Below are positions 28,350 to 37,671 of a DNA stretch of 64,000 nt, piece after piece; the first letter of the stretch is position 1, and every line of letters starts with the position of its first letter. A model generated the notes under the pieces. It did not search any database. It was not told the origin of the DNA and saw only the letters and a program-made list of their open reading frames with translations. Made by a program: the position numbers and the translations under genes. This stretch comes from Intrasporangium calvum DSM 43043 (lineage in GTDB: Bacteria; Actinomycetota; Actinomycetes; Actinomycetales; Dermatophilaceae): assembly GCF_000184685.1 (NCBI RefSeq), contig NC_014830.1, forward strand, positions 3,224,001 through 3,288,000, in the 5' to 3' direction.

Positions 28350-29566
28350 GGCTGACCTCTCGTGGATCTGGCCGGACCGGCCGGGTGGAACTCAACTGGA
28401 GCGTACTGGTCGGGGGCTGTCGCCCCGGCTGCGGCGCCCTCCGACGGCGCTGCCGGCAGCGAGATGGTGAACGTCGAGCCGCGGCCCACCTGGGACCACA
28501 CGGCGACGGTGCCGCCGTGGTTCTCGACGACGTGCTTGACGATGGAGAGGCCGAGACCGGTGCCCCCCGTGGCCCGGGACCTGGCGGAGTCGACCCGGTA
28601 GAAGCGCTCGAAGATCCGCTGCTGCTCCTCCGGGGCGATGCCCAGCCCCTGGTCGGTGACGGCGACCTCGATGACCGCGCCGGGGCGCCGCCGGGTCGCC
28701 ACACCCACCCGCGTCCCCCCGTCGGAGTAGGCGATGGCGTTGCCGATGAGGTTCGCGATGGCGGTCGTGACGAGGTCACGGTCACCCCACACGGTGCAGT
28801 CGGTCTCGGCCTGGACAGCGACGTCGATGCCGTGCTCCTCAGCGAGCAGGCGGTAGCGCTCGGCCGCGTCCTCGGACGCCGCCCCCACGTCGACGACGGT
28901 GGGGTCCTTGACGACGTCGGCGCCCTGCAGCCGGCTCAGCTCGACGATGTCCTTGACCAGGCTCGAGAGCCGCCGGGACTCGACGCCGATGCGCGCAGCG
29001 AACCGCTGGACCGCCTCGGGGTCGTCGTACGCGTCGAGCAGGGCCTCGGCGAGGAGCGAGATGCCGCCGACCGGGGTCTTGAGCTCGTGGCTGACGTTCG
29101 CGAGGAAGTCCCGGCGGATCTCCTCGACCCGCCGGGCCTGGGAAATGTCCTCCACGAGCAGCAGCACGTGGTCCGCGCCGAGCGGTGCGACCCGAGCCGC
29201 CACGACGACCGTGCCTTCGCCGATGCCTTTCCGGAGGTCGAGCTCGACCTCGCGGATGACGCCGTCGCGGCGCACGGCCCGGGCGAGCTGCAGCAGCTGA
29301 GGATGGACGACCTCCTGGCCGCGGACCAGCCCGTGGGCGACCGCGGCGGGCGAGTTGTTGACGACCCGGTCCGAACGATCGACGACGATCCCGCTCGATC
29401 GGAGCACGGAGAGGACCTCGCCGACCCCGGGTGGAAGGTCCGGTGGGGGCGCGATGACCACCTCGTTGCGCCGGGACCGGTCGGTGGCCCGCACGGCGAG
29501 GACGGCGACGCCGCCGAGCCCGAGGCCGACGAAGCCACCCAGAAGTGCCGCAGTCGTCGGATCCAC
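28346..29566 (-). CDS. senX3: Sensor histidine kinase SenX3
   Basis: 406 aa from the GTG at 29566. One clear membrane segment near the N-terminus (TAALLGGFVGLGLGGVAVL), a PAS-like sensor (about 60-150), HisKA with FLANVSHELKTPVGG (phospho-His) and an ATPase domain with NLIGNAIAYSDGG, TDQGLGIAPEE and GGTGLGLSIVKHVV. GTG chosen because TAACCT lies 7 nt upstream (leaderless); a form starting at ATG 29584 or 29608 is possible. Phosphorylates RegX3; PhoU is divergently encoded. Confidence 0.92.
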   Translation of the reverse strand: MDPTTAALLGGFVGLGLGGVAVLAVRATDRSRRNEVVIAPPPDLPPGVGEVLSVLRSSGIVVDRSDRVVNNSPAAVAHGLVRGQEVVHPQLLQLARAVRRDGVIREVELDLRKGIGEGTVVVAARVAPLGADHVLLLVEDISQARRVEEIRRDFLANVSHELKTPVGGISLLAEALLDAYDDPEAVQRFAARIGVESRRLSSLVKDIVELSRLQGADVVKDPTVVDVGAASEDAAERYRLLAEEHGIDVAVQAETDCTVWGDRDLVTTAIANLIGNAIAYSDGGTRVGVATRRRPGAVIEVAVTDQGLGIAPEEQQRIFERFYRVDSARSRATGGTGLGLSIVKHVVENHGGTVAVWSQVGRGSTFTISLPAAPSEGAAAGATAPDQYAPVEFHPAGPARSTRGQP

Positions 29567-29573
29567 GTCTCTC

Positions 29574-29579
29574 AGGTTA
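29574..29579 (-). promoter_or_regulatory. -10 box for leaderless senX3-regX3
   Basis: TAACCT on the minus strand, 7 nt before the GTG start. Confidence 0.55.
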
Positions 29580-29639
29580 CGCATGGATGTGGCAGGCTCA
29601 GACCACACGACTGCGGGGCGAGCAGGGTCGAAACCGAGT

Positions 29640-29668
29640 GTTCACCTCGTCGCCGTCATGCATTCACG
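29640..29668. promoter_or_regulatory. Possible PHO box between senX3 and phoU
   Basis: GTTCACC (29640-29646) and ATTCACG (29662-29668) are 22 bp apart, twice the 11-bp spacing of actinobacterial PHO boxes; the middle unit is poorly conserved. Suggests autoregulation of the phosphate system, but weaker than the pstS box. Confidence 0.4.
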
Positions 29669-29727
29669 CGCTGCTGCGACCCTCGCCCGAGAGCCCGCCA
29701 GCGCCCCGCACGAGACGAGGAAGACCA

Positions 29728-30438
29728 TTGCGCGACCAGTTCCATGAGGATCTCGACACCATCACCGATCAGCTCGTCGAGCTGACCCGGCTCGCGGGGT
29801 CCGCGATCTCGCGCGCCACGACGGCCCTGCTCGACGCGGACGTCCAGCTGGCTGAGTCGGTCATCGAGGCCGACAAGCAGCTCGACGAGATCCGGATCAG
29901 CCTCGACAACCTGTCGATCAACCTGCTCGCCCGGCAGCAGCCCGTGGCGACCGACCTGCGCATCGTCGTCACGGCGATGCACATGAGCTCCGACCTCGAG
30001 CGGATGGGCGACCTCGCCCGGCACGTCGCCAAGGTCGCCCGGCTCCGCACGCCCGAGTCAGCGGTTCCGCCCCAGCTGCGCTCGCACATCCTCCAGATGG
30101 GCCAGGTCGCCGAGGCGATCGTCGCCAAGTGCGGCTCGATCATCGCGAGCAAGGACGTCGAGGCCGCTGCGGCGCTCGACAAGGACGACGACGCGATGGA
30201 CGAGCTGCACCGCGAGCTGTTCGCCGTCCTGCTCGACGAGGAGCGTGACCTGCACCGGACGACCGTCCTCGACCTGGCCCTCATCGGGCGCTACTACGAG
30301 CGCTTCGCCGACCACGCCGTGTCCGTCGCCCGTCGAGTCGTCTACCTCGTCACGGGCGAGTACGACTCGGAGGTGAGCTACGACCACGAAGAGGTCGAGG
30401 ACGCCGACGTCATCGCCGAGATCGAGCGCAACAGCTGA
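29728..30438 (+). CDS. phoU: Phosphate signalling protein PhoU
   Basis: 236-aa all-helical protein of two PhoU repeats, each with an (E/D)XXXD metal motif; SSDLERMGDLARHVAKVARL and LIGRYYERFADHAVSVARRVVYLVTG are typical. PhoU links PstSCAB to the sensor kinase. Start chosen as TTG at 29728 with GAGGAAG upstream; no ATG/GTG in frame gives a plausible N-terminus because upstream codons encode a promoter region. Divergent from senX3. Followed by a family B hairpin. Confidence 0.92.
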   Translation: MRDQFHEDLDTITDQLVELTRLAGSAISRATTALLDADVQLAESVIEADKQLDEIRISLDNLSINLLARQQPVATDLRIVVTAMHMSSDLERMGDLARHVAKVARLRTPESAVPPQLRSHILQMGQVAEAIVAKCGSIIASKDVEAAAALDKDDDAMDELHRELFAVLLDEERDLHRTTVLDLALIGRYYERFADHAVSVARRVVYLVTGEYDSEVSYDHEEVEDADVIAEIERNS

Positions 30439-30450
30439 CCCCGGCGCCGC

Positions 30451-30558
30451 AGTCGAAAGAGCAGCTTCTCCCCGGTTCGCGCCCAGGTGACCTCGGGCGC
30501 GCACGTGGGAGAAACTGCTCTTTCGATTGCGCGGGGGGAGGAACTGCTCTTTCGATGG
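30451..30558. repeat. Family B hairpin plus extra unit between phoU and gpmA
   Basis: One plus unit (30451-30473) and two minus units (30505-30528, 30533-30558). The first two form a hairpin whose 31-bp loop, with CCTCGGGC, resembles that of the 24158-24232 element. Lies between convergent genes and runs up to the gpmA stop. Confidence 0.88.
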
Positions 30559-30565
30559 ACTGGGG

Positions 30566-31309
30566 TCAGCGGCCTTGCTTGGCCACGGCCTCTGCGGCGG
30601 CCAGGGCGGCCTCGGGGTCGAGGTAGCGGCCGCCCCGGGCGACGGGAGCGAACGACTCGTCCAGCTCGTACACCAGCGGCATCCCGGTCGGGATGTTGAG
30701 CCCTGCGATGTCGTCGTCGCTGATCTCGTCGAGGGTCTTGACGAGGGCGCGCAGCGAGTTGCCGTGCGCAGCGACCATGACGGTGAGGCCGTCAGCGAGG
30801 TCCGGCTTGATCTCGGTCTCCCAGTACGGCAGCATCCGCGCGACGACGTCCTTGAGGCACTCCGTGCTCGGCATGGCTTCGCCCAGGCCCGCATAGCGCG
30901 GGTCACCGGTCTGGGCGTACTGGTCGTCGGCGTCGATGGGTGGCGGCGGCACGTCGTACGAGCGACGCCACTGCATGAACTGCTCCTCGCCGAACTGCTC
31001 GAGGATCTCCTTCTTGTTCTTGCCCTGCAGCGCGCCGTAGTGCCGCTCGTTGAGACGCCAGCTGCGCTTGACCGGGATCCAGTGGCGGTCGGCGGCGTCG
31101 AGCGAGAGGTTCGCGGTGGTGATGGCCCGCCGCTGCACGGACGTGTGCACGATGTCCGGCAGGATCGCCGCCTCCTTGAGCTGCTGGCCGGAGCGGACCG
31201 CCTCGGCCCGGCCCTTCTCCGTCAGGTCGACGTCGACCCAGCCGGTGAAGAGGTTCTTCGCGTTCCAGTCGCTCTCGCCGTGCCGGACGAGCACCAGGGT
31301 GTAGGTCAT
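30566..31309 (-). CDS. gpmA: 2,3-bisphosphoglycerate-dependent phosphoglycerate mutase
   Basis: 247-aa cofactor-dependent mutase interconverting 3- and 2-phosphoglycerate. [12 protein letters not shown] with the phospho-His, [20 protein letters not shown], and [12 protein letters not shown] with the second His. ATG at 31309 begins the conserved [11 protein letters not shown] and is 7 nt from TAGGCT, leaderless-type. Confidence 0.95.
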   Translation of the reverse strand: MTYTLVLVRHGESDWNAKNLFTGWVDVDLTEKGRAEAVRSGQQLKEAAILPDIVHTSVQRRAITTANLSLDAADRHWIPVKRSWRLNERHYGALQGKNKKEILEQFGEEQFMQWRRSYDVPPPPIDADDQYAQTGDPRYAGLGEAMPSTECLKDVVARMLPYWETEIKPDLADGLTVMVAAHGNSLRALVKTLDEISDDDIAGLNIPTGMPLVYELDESFAPVARGGRYLDPEAALAAAEAVAKQGR

Positions 31310-31316
31310 GGGCGCC

Positions 31317-31322
31317 AGCCTA
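31317..31322 (-). promoter_or_regulatory. -10 box for leaderless gpmA
   Basis: TAGGCT on the minus strand with a 7-nt gap to the ATG. Confidence 0.6.
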
Positions 31323-31340
31323 GCGACGGCCACCTCCCGG

Positions 31341-31868
31341 TCAGGAAGGCTGTCCAGCGTCGTCCTCGAGCAGGTGACGGAACGGCTCGAGGTTGCGCGT
31401 CGACTCACCACGGGAGACGCGCCAGGCCCACTCCTTCTTCATCGAGCCGAGGAACCCGAGGGCGAGCAGCTCGTTGAACGCCTCGTCGCTCGCGGCGAGG
31501 ACCACACCGAAGAGCTGGTCGAGGTGCTCGGCGTCCAGGGCGTCGGTCGGCACCTCGCCCCGGACATAGACGTCGCCGTCGGTGTCGATCGCGTAGGCGA
31601 TCCCGGTCAGGCGGAGGTTCTTGCGCAGCAGGGCGCGGTAGAACTCCGTGTGGTTCTCGTCGGGGTTGCGGATGACGAAGGCCGAGATGCTCGTCGTGCG
31701 CGGCCTGATGACGAGTGAGACGACCGTCCGCAGCTTCTTCTCTCCGGGCAGCGTGACGACGTACTCACCGTCCCGCCCGCCGAGCTCCCACTCGAGCTCC
31801 ACGGACCGGAGGTAGTCGGTCAAGCGGGTCTCGGCAGCACTGGTGTCGGCGCTCTGTCGCTCGCTCAT
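31341..31868 (-). CDS. YbjN-domain protein
   Basis: 175 aa. The central region matches the YbjN/type III chaperone-like fold ([34 protein letters not shown]..., [13 protein letters not shown]). Such proteins are found next to gpmA and mshA in many actinobacteria, as here; its stop lies 31 bp upstream of the gpmA start. No catalytic residues are recognisable; function unknown. Confidence 0.85.
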   Translation of the reverse strand: MSERQSADTSAAETRLTDYLRSVELEWELGGRDGEYVVTLPGEKKLRTVVSLVIRPRTTSISAFVIRNPDENHTEFYRALLRKNLRLTGIAYAIDTDGDVYVRGEVPTDALDAEHLDQLFGVVLAASDEAFNELLALGFLGSMKKEWAWRVSRGESTRNLEPFRHLLEDDAGQPS

Positions 31869-31903
31869 CGGGCCAGCATGTCAGGCCCGGAGGACCGATT
31901 GGG

Positions 31904-33205
31904 TCAGGGGATGACCGCGCGGGGCACGCCGACGAGCCCCTCCCCCTCCGCGATCGGAGAGTGGGTGCGGTCGTGGATCGCCTGCTGATACACCGCGAGC
32001 AACCGGTCGGTCGTCGCGTCCCAGCCGAAGCCCGACGCGTGCCGGATCGAAGCGCGCCCCAGCTCGAGGCGGAGCTCCTCATCGACGAGCAGCGCCTCGA
32101 CCGCGTCGGTCCACGTCCTCGCGTCGTGGCCCTCGACGAGGATGCCGGCGTCTCCGACGGCGGTCGGGAGACCCCCGACATCGGCAGCGACCACCGGCGT
32201 GCCGCAGGCCTGCGCCTCGATCGCCACGAGCCCGAAGGACTCGCTGTGGCTCGGGACGAGGACGAGGTCGGCCGCGCGGTACCACTGAGCCAGCACCGGG
32301 CGCTGGACCGGCTGGACGAACCGGACCACGTCGGCGATCCCCAGCTCGTCGGCCAGCTCCTCGAGGCCGTGCGGGCGGGCCAGGCCGGTGCCGCTGGGAC
32401 CCCCGAGCACCGCGACGGTCAGCCGCCTGCGGCGCTCGGGGTCACGCCGGAGCAGCTCTGCAGCCACGTGGAGGAGCAGGTCCGGGGCCTTGAGCGGCTG
32501 GATCCGGCCCACGAAGAGGAGCAGGTCCCCGTCGACGGGCAGTCCGAGGGCGACCCGGGCGTCCTTCCGGTCCCCGGGCGTGAAGGTGGTCAGGTCCACC
32601 CCCGGTGGGACGACCGAGACCTTGCGGGGTGGGGCGGCATAGAGCTCGATGAGCTCGCGGGCCTCGCCCTCGGTGTTCGCGACGAGCCGGTCGGCCGCCT
32701 CGACGACCTGCACCTCGCCGATCTCCCGCCCGCGCGGCTCCGGCCGGTCCCCCTCCGCGAGGTGGCGGTTCTTCACGCGGGCCATGGTGTGCATCGTGTG
32801 GACCAGGGCCACGCCCCACCGGTCCGAAGCGAGCCAGCCCACCTGACCGGCGAGCCAGTAGTGCGAGTGCACGACGTCGTAGTGGTCCTCCGGCAGGGAC
32901 AGTCCCGCCTGCATGATCCCGGCGGAGAAGGCACACAGCTGGCCCGGCAGCTCCTCCTTGGGCAACCCCTCGTAGGGCCCCGCGGTCACGTGGAGGACGC
33001 GGACGCCGGGGACGAGCTCCCCGACGATCGGGGTCTCGCCGGTGGTGCGTCGGGTGAAGATGTCCACCTCGATGCCACGGCGAGCGAGCTCCTTGGCCGT
33101 CTCCGCGACGTAGACGTTGAGGCCTCCCGCATCGCCGGTGCCCGGCTGCTCGAGAGGCGAGGTGTGGACGCTGATCATCGCCACGCGCTTGGGGTCGTCC
33201 GTCAT
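31904..33205 (-). CDS. mshA: D-inositol-3-phosphate glycosyltransferase (mycothiol step 1)
   Basis: 433-aa GT4 (GT-B fold) enzyme that adds N-acetylglucosamine from UDP-GlcNAc to 1-L-inositol-1-phosphate. Begins [27 protein letters not shown], with [10 protein letters not shown] and the nucleotide-sugar region [26 protein letters not shown]. Preceded by AGAAGGG. Its partner in mycothiol synthesis, mshD, is in the same window at 44.7 kb. Confidence 0.94.
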   Translation of the reverse strand: MTDDPKRVAMISVHTSPLEQPGTGDAGGLNVYVAETAKELARRGIEVDIFTRRTTGETPIVGELVPGVRVLHVTAGPYEGLPKEELPGQLCAFSAGIMQAGLSLPEDHYDVVHSHYWLAGQVGWLASDRWGVALVHTMHTMARVKNRHLAEGDRPEPRGREIGEVQVVEAADRLVANTEGEARELIELYAAPPRKVSVVPPGVDLTTFTPGDRKDARVALGLPVDGDLLLFVGRIQPLKAPDLLLHVAAELLRRDPERRRRLTVAVLGGPSGTGLARPHGLEELADELGIADVVRFVQPVQRPVLAQWYRAADLVLVPSHSESFGLVAIEAQACGTPVVAADVGGLPTAVGDAGILVEGHDARTWTDAVEALLVDEELRLELGRASIRHASGFGWDATTDRLLAVYQQAIHDRTHSPIAEGEGLVGVPRAVIP

Positions 33206-33328
33206 CTGGCGCCCTTCTGCTCGACCCGGCTCCGTCCTGTCCACTTCGACTCAACCACACCGTTGACTCCGCGTATTCCACAGTGTGGTCACCGGCGCCC
33301 ACGACTCGGCCACCCGGCTCGCGCCCGT

Positions 33329-33334
33329 TAGGCT
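33329..33334 (+). promoter_or_regulatory. -10 box for the leaderless methyltransferase gene
   Basis: TAGGCT with a 7-nt gap to the GTG. Confidence 0.55.
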
Positions 33335-33341
33335 GCGCGAC

Positions 33342-34139
33342 GTGCCCGGCCCCCATCGCCCCGTCGGGTCGATCACCCGGGGCACGACGAACCCGAACCG
33401 GTTGCGCCGCTGTGACCGATGGCTGGCCGGCCCCCAGTCCGGACGGTTGCGCCGCAGCACGACTCCCCCCATCGTCGTCGACCTCGGCTACGGCGCCTCC
33501 CCGGTGACCGCGGTGGAGCTGCACGAGCGGCTGCGCCGGGTCCGCCCGGACGTGCAGGTCGTCGGCATCGAGATCGACCCCGAGCGGGTGGCTGCTGCCC
33601 GGCCGCTCGAGCGGGCGGGCCTCTCGTTCCGCAGAGGCGGGTTCGAGGTCCCTCTGGGCGACGGGAGGCGGCCGACCGTCGTCCGGGCGTTCAACGTGCT
33701 GCGGCAGTACGACGAGGCCGAGGTCGCCGGGGCCTGGGCGCAGCTCCGGACCCGGCTCGCGCCGGGAGGTCTCATCGTCGACGGCACGTGCGACGAGGTG
33801 GGCCGTCGCGCCGCGTGGGTCGCCGTCGACGAGGCCGGGCCGGTGTCACTCACGATCTCGCTCCGCCTCCGCGGCCTCGGCCGGCCGTCGGACGTGGCCG
33901 AGCGCCTGCCCAAGGCCCTCATCCACCGCAACGTCCCGGGCGAGCCCATCCACGCCTTCCTCACCGACCTCGACGACGCGTGGGCGCGAAGTGCGCCGCA
34001 CGCCGGCTGGGGCGCCAGGCAGCGCTTCCTCGCCGCAGCCGCGGACATCGCGGGGCGCTGGCCGCTGGCTGACGGCCCGTCCCGCTGGCGGCTCGGGGAG
34101 ATGACCGTCGCGTGGGACGCGGTCGCGCCAGTCTCCTGA
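33342..34139 (+). CDS. Putative class I SAM-dependent methyltransferase
   Basis: 265 aa, divergent from mshA. Rossmann core with IVVDLGYGASPVTAVEL (glycine-rich SAM loop), VVGIEIDPERV (acidic ribose-binding residue) and RAFNVLRQYDEAEV. The C-terminal half has no recognised domain. GTG start is 7 nt after TAGGCT, leaderless-type; upstream in-frame codons would run into the mshA promoter region. Substrate unknown. Confidence 0.82.
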   Translation: MPGPHRPVGSITRGTTNPNRLRRCDRWLAGPQSGRLRRSTTPPIVVDLGYGASPVTAVELHERLRRVRPDVQVVGIEIDPERVAAARPLERAGLSFRRGGFEVPLGDGRRPTVVRAFNVLRQYDEAEVAGAWAQLRTRLAPGGLIVDGTCDEVGRRAAWVAVDEAGPVSLTISLRLRGLGRPSDVAERLPKALIHRNVPGEPIHAFLTDLDDAWARSAPHAGWGARQRFLAAAADIAGRWPLADGPSRWRLGEMTVAWDAVAPVS

Positions 34140-34176
34140 CCCCCGTTCCGAGAGGGCGGGAGGAGACGGACGCAGC

Positions 34177-34208
34177 GGTATGCCGGTGAGCTGGCTCAGC
34201 GGCATACG
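34177..34208. repeat. Pair of degenerate family A repeats in inverted orientation
   Basis: A plus-strand copy (34177-34194, several changes) and a minus-strand copy (34191-34208, 15/18) face each other, making a GTATGCCG...CGGCATAC hairpin between convergent genes. This is the only place where two A units abut as a palindrome; a comparable half-arm is at 55768-55797. Confidence 0.7.
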
Positions 34209-34229
34209 ACGATGGGTGGGTGGCGGGGT

Positions 34230-34700
34230 CTACTGCTCCTCGTCACACCGGGCGTAGTCGTCCTGGAGGCGCTCGATGTCCTCCTCGTCGAAGTGGCCGA
34301 ACGCCACCTCGAGGAGCCGGCCGGGCCGGGAGCCGGAGTTGCCCATCCGGTGCGTCGAGCCCCGCGGCACCCAGACGGTCTCTCCGGGAGCGGCGGTCCA
34401 CGCCCGGTCATCGACCGTGATGTCGATCGGCACGTCGAGGACCTGCCACATCTCTCCGCGGTGGTCGTGGCGCTGGAGGGAGAGTCGGTGGCCGGGGTGG
34501 ACGGTGATGATCTTGACCGTCACCTGCTCGTTGGAGACGAACTGCTGGAAGGCCCCCCACGGGCGCTCGGCCACGAAGATGTCCTCGGCCGGGTTTCGGT
34601 CGCCCAGCGCATAGTCGTCCGGGGTGTGGCCAGGTCGCTTCGAGTCGCCATCACGCATCTGCGACTCCGTCACGCTCCCGGCACCGTGTTGGTTGCTCAT
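34230..34700 (-). CDS. Cupin, phosphomannose isomerase type II-like
   Basis: 156-aa single cupin domain resembling the C-terminal isomerase part of mannose-6-phosphate isomerase/GDP-mannose pyrophosphorylase. Metal-binding motifs PGHRLSLQRHDHRGEMWQVL (His-X-His-X-Glu) and WVPRGSTHRMGN (His). ATG at 34700 has AAAGGGGAGG upstream; an earlier ATG adds only 13 residues. Possibly acts in mannose activation for glycans; inference only. Confidence 0.85.
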   Translation of the reverse strand: MSNQHGAGSVTESQMRDGDSKRPGHTPDDYALGDRNPAEDIFVAERPWGAFQQFVSNEQVTVKIITVHPGHRLSLQRHDHRGEMWQVLDVPIDITVDDRAWTAAPGETVWVPRGSTHRMGNSGSRPGRLLEVAFGHFDEEDIERLQDDYARCDEEQ

Positions 34701-34772
34701 GCCCTCCCCTTTGGGTTGTGAGTGCCCAGTGTGCCGCATCCGCGGTGCGGGCGGACGCGGCCGCGCGGGAGG

Positions 34773-35084
34773 TCACCAGCGGCTCGAGGACCCGCCGATA
34801 CCGCGGACCTGCCGCAGGGCGGGGCGCACGTCGGTGAGGTACACGGCGGCGCCGACGATCGCGAGCAGGCCGAAGAGGTTGAGCGGGTTGAACATCGTGA
34901 CGAAGCCGATCCCGACGGCGACCCCGAGGATGACGAGCCAGAAGGTGCGAGTGCGCTTGCCCGCTGCGAGGTACGCCCGCTCGGGGTGGCGCAGGGCGTC
35001 CACGAACGCGAAGATCTCCGCCCCGAACGCGACCACGCCGATGACGAGGAGGACGGCGTTCTGGAAGCCGTAGAACAGCTGCAT
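34773..35084 (-). CDS. DUF2516 small membrane protein
   Basis: 103 aa with three hydrophobic segments (residues 5-30, 45-66, 67-85) and the family-like core GAEIFAFVDALRHPERAYLAAGKRTRTFW. Conserved in actinobacteria near hbhA-type genes, as here (separated by dtd and an asparaginase gene). Role unknown. Confidence 0.85.
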   Translation of the reverse strand: MQLFYGFQNAVLLVIGVVAFGAEIFAFVDALRHPERAYLAAGKRTRTFWLVILGVAVGIGFVTMFNPLNLFGLLAIVGAAVYLTDVRPALRQVRGIGGSSSRW

Positions 35085-35121
35085 GACCGCAGCCTAACTG
35101 CCGGACGAGGGGAGGGCGGTG

Positions 35122-35547
35122 TCAGGCGTCGACGACGAGCGTGACCGGGCCGTCATTCGTGAGCGTCACGGCCATCATCGCGCCGAACCGTCCGGTCGCC
35201 ACCTCGATCCCGCGGCCGCGCAGCGACTCGACGACCGCCGCGACGAGGGGCTCGGCCACCGGCCCGGGAGCAGCCGCGGACCAGGACGGTCGCCGGCCCT
35301 TGCGGGTGTCGGCATAGAGGGTGAACTGGCTCACCACGAGGACGGGGGCGCTGGCCTCGAGCACGCTCTGCTCGTCCCGGAGGATGCGCAGCTCCGCGAT
35401 CTTGCGGGCCAGCCGCTCCACCTGCTCGGGCCCGTCCTCGTGCGAGACGCCCACCAGTGCGAGCAGGCCCGGACGGGTGATCTCACCGACGACCTGTCCA
35501 TCGACCTCGACTCGCGCGTCGGTGACCCGCTGGAGCACGGCGCGCAC
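35122..35547 (-). CDS. dtd: D-aminoacyl-tRNA deacylase
   Basis: 141-aa editing enzyme that releases D-amino acids from tRNA. The N-terminus [15 protein letters not shown], the active-site loop [20 protein letters not shown] and near-C-terminal [10 protein letters not shown] are diagnostic. GTG start at 35547 overlaps the end of the asparaginase-like gene, so the two are probably coupled. A longer in-frame ATG (35598) would add 17 Ser/Ala residues and is not favoured. Confidence 0.94.
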   Translation of the reverse strand: MRAVLQRVTDARVEVDGQVVGEITRPGLLALVGVSHEDGPEQVERLARKIAELRILRDEQSVLEASAPVLVVSQFTLYADTRKGRRPSWSAAAPGPVAEPLVAAVVESLRGRGIEVATGRFGAMMAVTLTNDGPVTLVVDA

Positions 35548-35557
35548 GGCGTCCCGC

Positions 35558-36586
35558 TCAGATGCCGACGGCGACGACGGCGCCGACGGGCTGGCCATGA
35601 CCCAGGACCGGCTCGTGCTCCAGGGCCGCCAACGCGACCTCGTCCGTGATGCCGGCGCGGCGCAGGACCGCGGCGAGCACGACGGAACGAGCGCGAGCGC
35701 TGCCGTCGGCGATCTTCACGGCGACGCCCCGACCATCGGGAAGCCCGACGGCGTAGACGGCCTCGGCGCCGTCCTTGGCGATCAGCCCCGGCACGTGACG
35801 GATCAGGGTCGTCACGTCGCGGCGGGTCCCGCCGACGAACTCGGGATACTCCCGCATCGCAGCGGCGACCCGAGCCTCGGGGCCCCCGGTCGCCCGGGCG
35901 AGGCGACCGAACGACCGGGCCAGGCCGACGAGCGGGACCGCGTGGATCGGGGCGCCGCAGCCATCGACCGCGAGCGCGAGCGGCTGCGTCCCGGCCAGCT
36001 CGGCCACCGTCTCGGCGATCGCCGCCTGCAGCGGGTGGCCCGGGTCGCGATAGGTCGTGGTGTCCCAGCCGTTGAGCACGCACGTGGCGAGCATCGAGGC
36101 GTGCTTGCCCGAGCAGTTCTGCACGATCGACTGCTTCGGCAGTCCCGCCGCGATCCAGGCCGTCCGGGCCACCTCGTCGTACGGGTGGTCCGGGGTGTTC
36201 TGCAGGTCCGTCTCGGACAGCCCGGCCCGGTCGAGGATGGAGCGGGCTGCCTCGATGTGGAAGTCCTCCCCCGAATGGCTCGAGCAGGCGAGGGCGAGGA
36301 GGGCGCCCTCGGTGTCCAGCCCGCGCCGGACCATGGCGAGCGCCTGGATCGGCTTGGCCGACGACCGGGGGAAGACGGGGCCCGACGAGTCCCCCACCTC
36401 GAAGTCGACGCTGCCGTCCGGACGGGTGACGACGGCCAGCCCGTGGTGCACCGACTCGACGAAGCCGCCGCGGACGACGTGGGCCACGACCGGAGCGTTG
36501 GTCAGGGCCGGCGAGACGGGGCTCGGGGTGGATTCGAGGGCGGGGCCGGAGGGGTCGGCGGCAGGCGCGGTGAGGTGGTCAGGCAC
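35558..36586 (-). CDS. L-asparaginase II-type protein (COG4448)
   Basis: 342 aa in the family of L-asparaginase II from rhizobia/actinobacteria, distinct from classical AnsA/AnsB. Conserved pieces: [73 protein letters not shown]. The Ser/Lys/Cys residues of those motifs include the proposed catalytic residues. GTG start is 7 nt after CATACT, leaderless-type. Precedes dtd. Confidence 0.9.
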   Translation of the reverse strand: MPDHLTAPAADPSGPALESTPSPVSPALTNAPVVAHVVRGGFVESVHHGLAVVTRPDGSVDFEVGDSSGPVFPRSSAKPIQALAMVRRGLDTEGALLALACSSHSGEDFHIEAARSILDRAGLSETDLQNTPDHPYDEVARTAWIAAGLPKQSIVQNCSGKHASMLATCVLNGWDTTTYRDPGHPLQAAIAETVAELAGTQPLALAVDGCGAPIHAVPLVGLARSFGRLARATGGPEARVAAAMREYPEFVGGTRRDVTTLIRHVPGLIAKDGAEAVYAVGLPDGRGVAVKIADGSARARSVVLAAVLRRAGITDEVALAALEHEPVLGHGQPVGAVVAVGI

Positions 36587-36593
36587 GTCCCGC

Positions 36594-36599
36594 AGTATG
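36594..36599 (-). promoter_or_regulatory. -10 box for the leaderless asparaginase-like gene
   Basis: CATACT on the minus strand with a 7-nt gap to the GTG. Confidence 0.5.
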
Positions 36600-36659
36600 C
36601 CGCAGCAGCAGAGCAGGGCCATCACCCGGTGAGGTGGTGGCCCCGCTGTGTGACGAGCG

Positions 36660-37670
36660 TCAGCTGCTGGCCTTCTTGGCGGGAGCCTTCTTGGCCGGCG
36701 CCTTCGTGGCCCTCGTGGCCTTCGTGGCCGTGGAGGTCGTCGACGTGGCGGCCGGCGCCTTCCGGACCGCGGTCTTGGTGGCCGACTTCGCCGCCGACTT
36801 CGCGGTCGTCGAGGCCGACTTCGTGGTGGTCGCCGCCTTCTTGGTGGCGGTGGACCGCTCGGCAGCGGTGCTGCGCGCCGCCACCTTGCGCGTCGTCGTC
36901 GTCTCCACCTGGTCCGCCTTGCGCGTGGCGGCCCCCTGACGGGCGGCGGCCCGACGGACGGCTGCGCTGCGAGCGGGCGTGCGCTTGGCCTTGACCGGCT
37001 CGGCGGCCTGCTCGACGGCCCCGACCGAGGACTCGACCTGGGCCGCGACCCGCTCGGCGTCGTCGGAGACGGTGTCGACGAGGGTCCGGGCGACCTTCTC
37101 ACCCTCGGTCCGCGCGGTCGTCGCGACCTTGCGCCCGCGGGTCACCAGCGACTCGGACCGCTCGGCGAGCCCGACCGCGGCCTTGGTGCCCTCGGTGCGC
37201 ATGTCGGCGACGATCTGCTCCCCGCGCGCGGCTGCCGCGTCGTACTGGTCCTTGGCGTTGCTCGCGAGTACGAGGCCCTGGTTGAGGACCTGCGCGGGGA
37301 TCTCCGCGGCCTCCTTGACGAAGCGGTCGGCGTACTGGGCTGCGACCCGCTGGAGCTCGGTGGTGCGGGCCTGGAGGTCGGCGAGCCGCTTCCTGAGGTC
37401 CTTCTGCAGCTGCTGCGCCTCCTTCTTGGCGCCCTTGCGCAGGTCGACCCCGCGCGCCTCCCTGGTGGCGGCCTCGAGCTGGTCGCCCGCGTGGCGGACG
37501 GTGTCGACCGCGATGTTGGCCGCGCCGACGACCGCGTAGAACGGTGTGGGGTCGACGTTCATCTCGGGGAGCCGGTTGTCGAGCTGGCCGCGGACGTCGG
37601 CCATGGCTGCCTCGGCCTGCTTCTGCGCGTCCTTGACGGCCTTGCTGATCTTCTTCTGGTTGAGAGCCAT
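36660..37670 (-). CDS. Heparin-binding hemagglutinin-like protein (HbhA family)
   Basis: 336 aa. N-terminal globular start (NKVDPTPFYAVVGAANIAVDTV-like), then a long helical/coiled-coil region (about 60-230) rich in Ala/Glu/Lys/Arg, and a Lys/Ala/Thr-rich C-terminal tail with KKAPAKKAPAKK-type repeats, the hallmark of the HbhA family that binds heparan sulfate in mycobacteria. Here the tail is longer. ATG start follows GAGAACTGAG. Encoded right after an XRE regulator (1-bp gap), as hbhA of mycobacteria is; adhesion in this organism is not shown. Confidence 0.85.
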   Translation of the reverse strand: MALNQKKISKAVKDAQKQAEAAMADVRGQLDNRLPEMNVDPTPFYAVVGAANIAVDTVRHAGDQLEAATREARGVDLRKGAKKEAQQLQKDLRKRLADLQARTTELQRVAAQYADRFVKEAAEIPAQVLNQGLVLASNAKDQYDAAAARGEQIVADMRTEGTKAAVGLAERSESLVTRGRKVATTARTEGEKVARTLVDTVSDDAERVAAQVESSVGAVEQAAEPVKAKRTPARSAAVRRAAARQGAATRKADQVETTTTRKVAARSTAAERSTATKKAATTTKSASTTAKSAAKSATKTAVRKAPAATSTTSTATKATRATKAPAKKAPAKKASS

Positions 37671-37671
37671 C

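Noticed and set aside
36591-36608. Family A-like word GTATGCCGCAGC upstream of the asparaginase-like gene
   Set aside because: Only the first nine bases match; it is the -10 region and start of another ORF.
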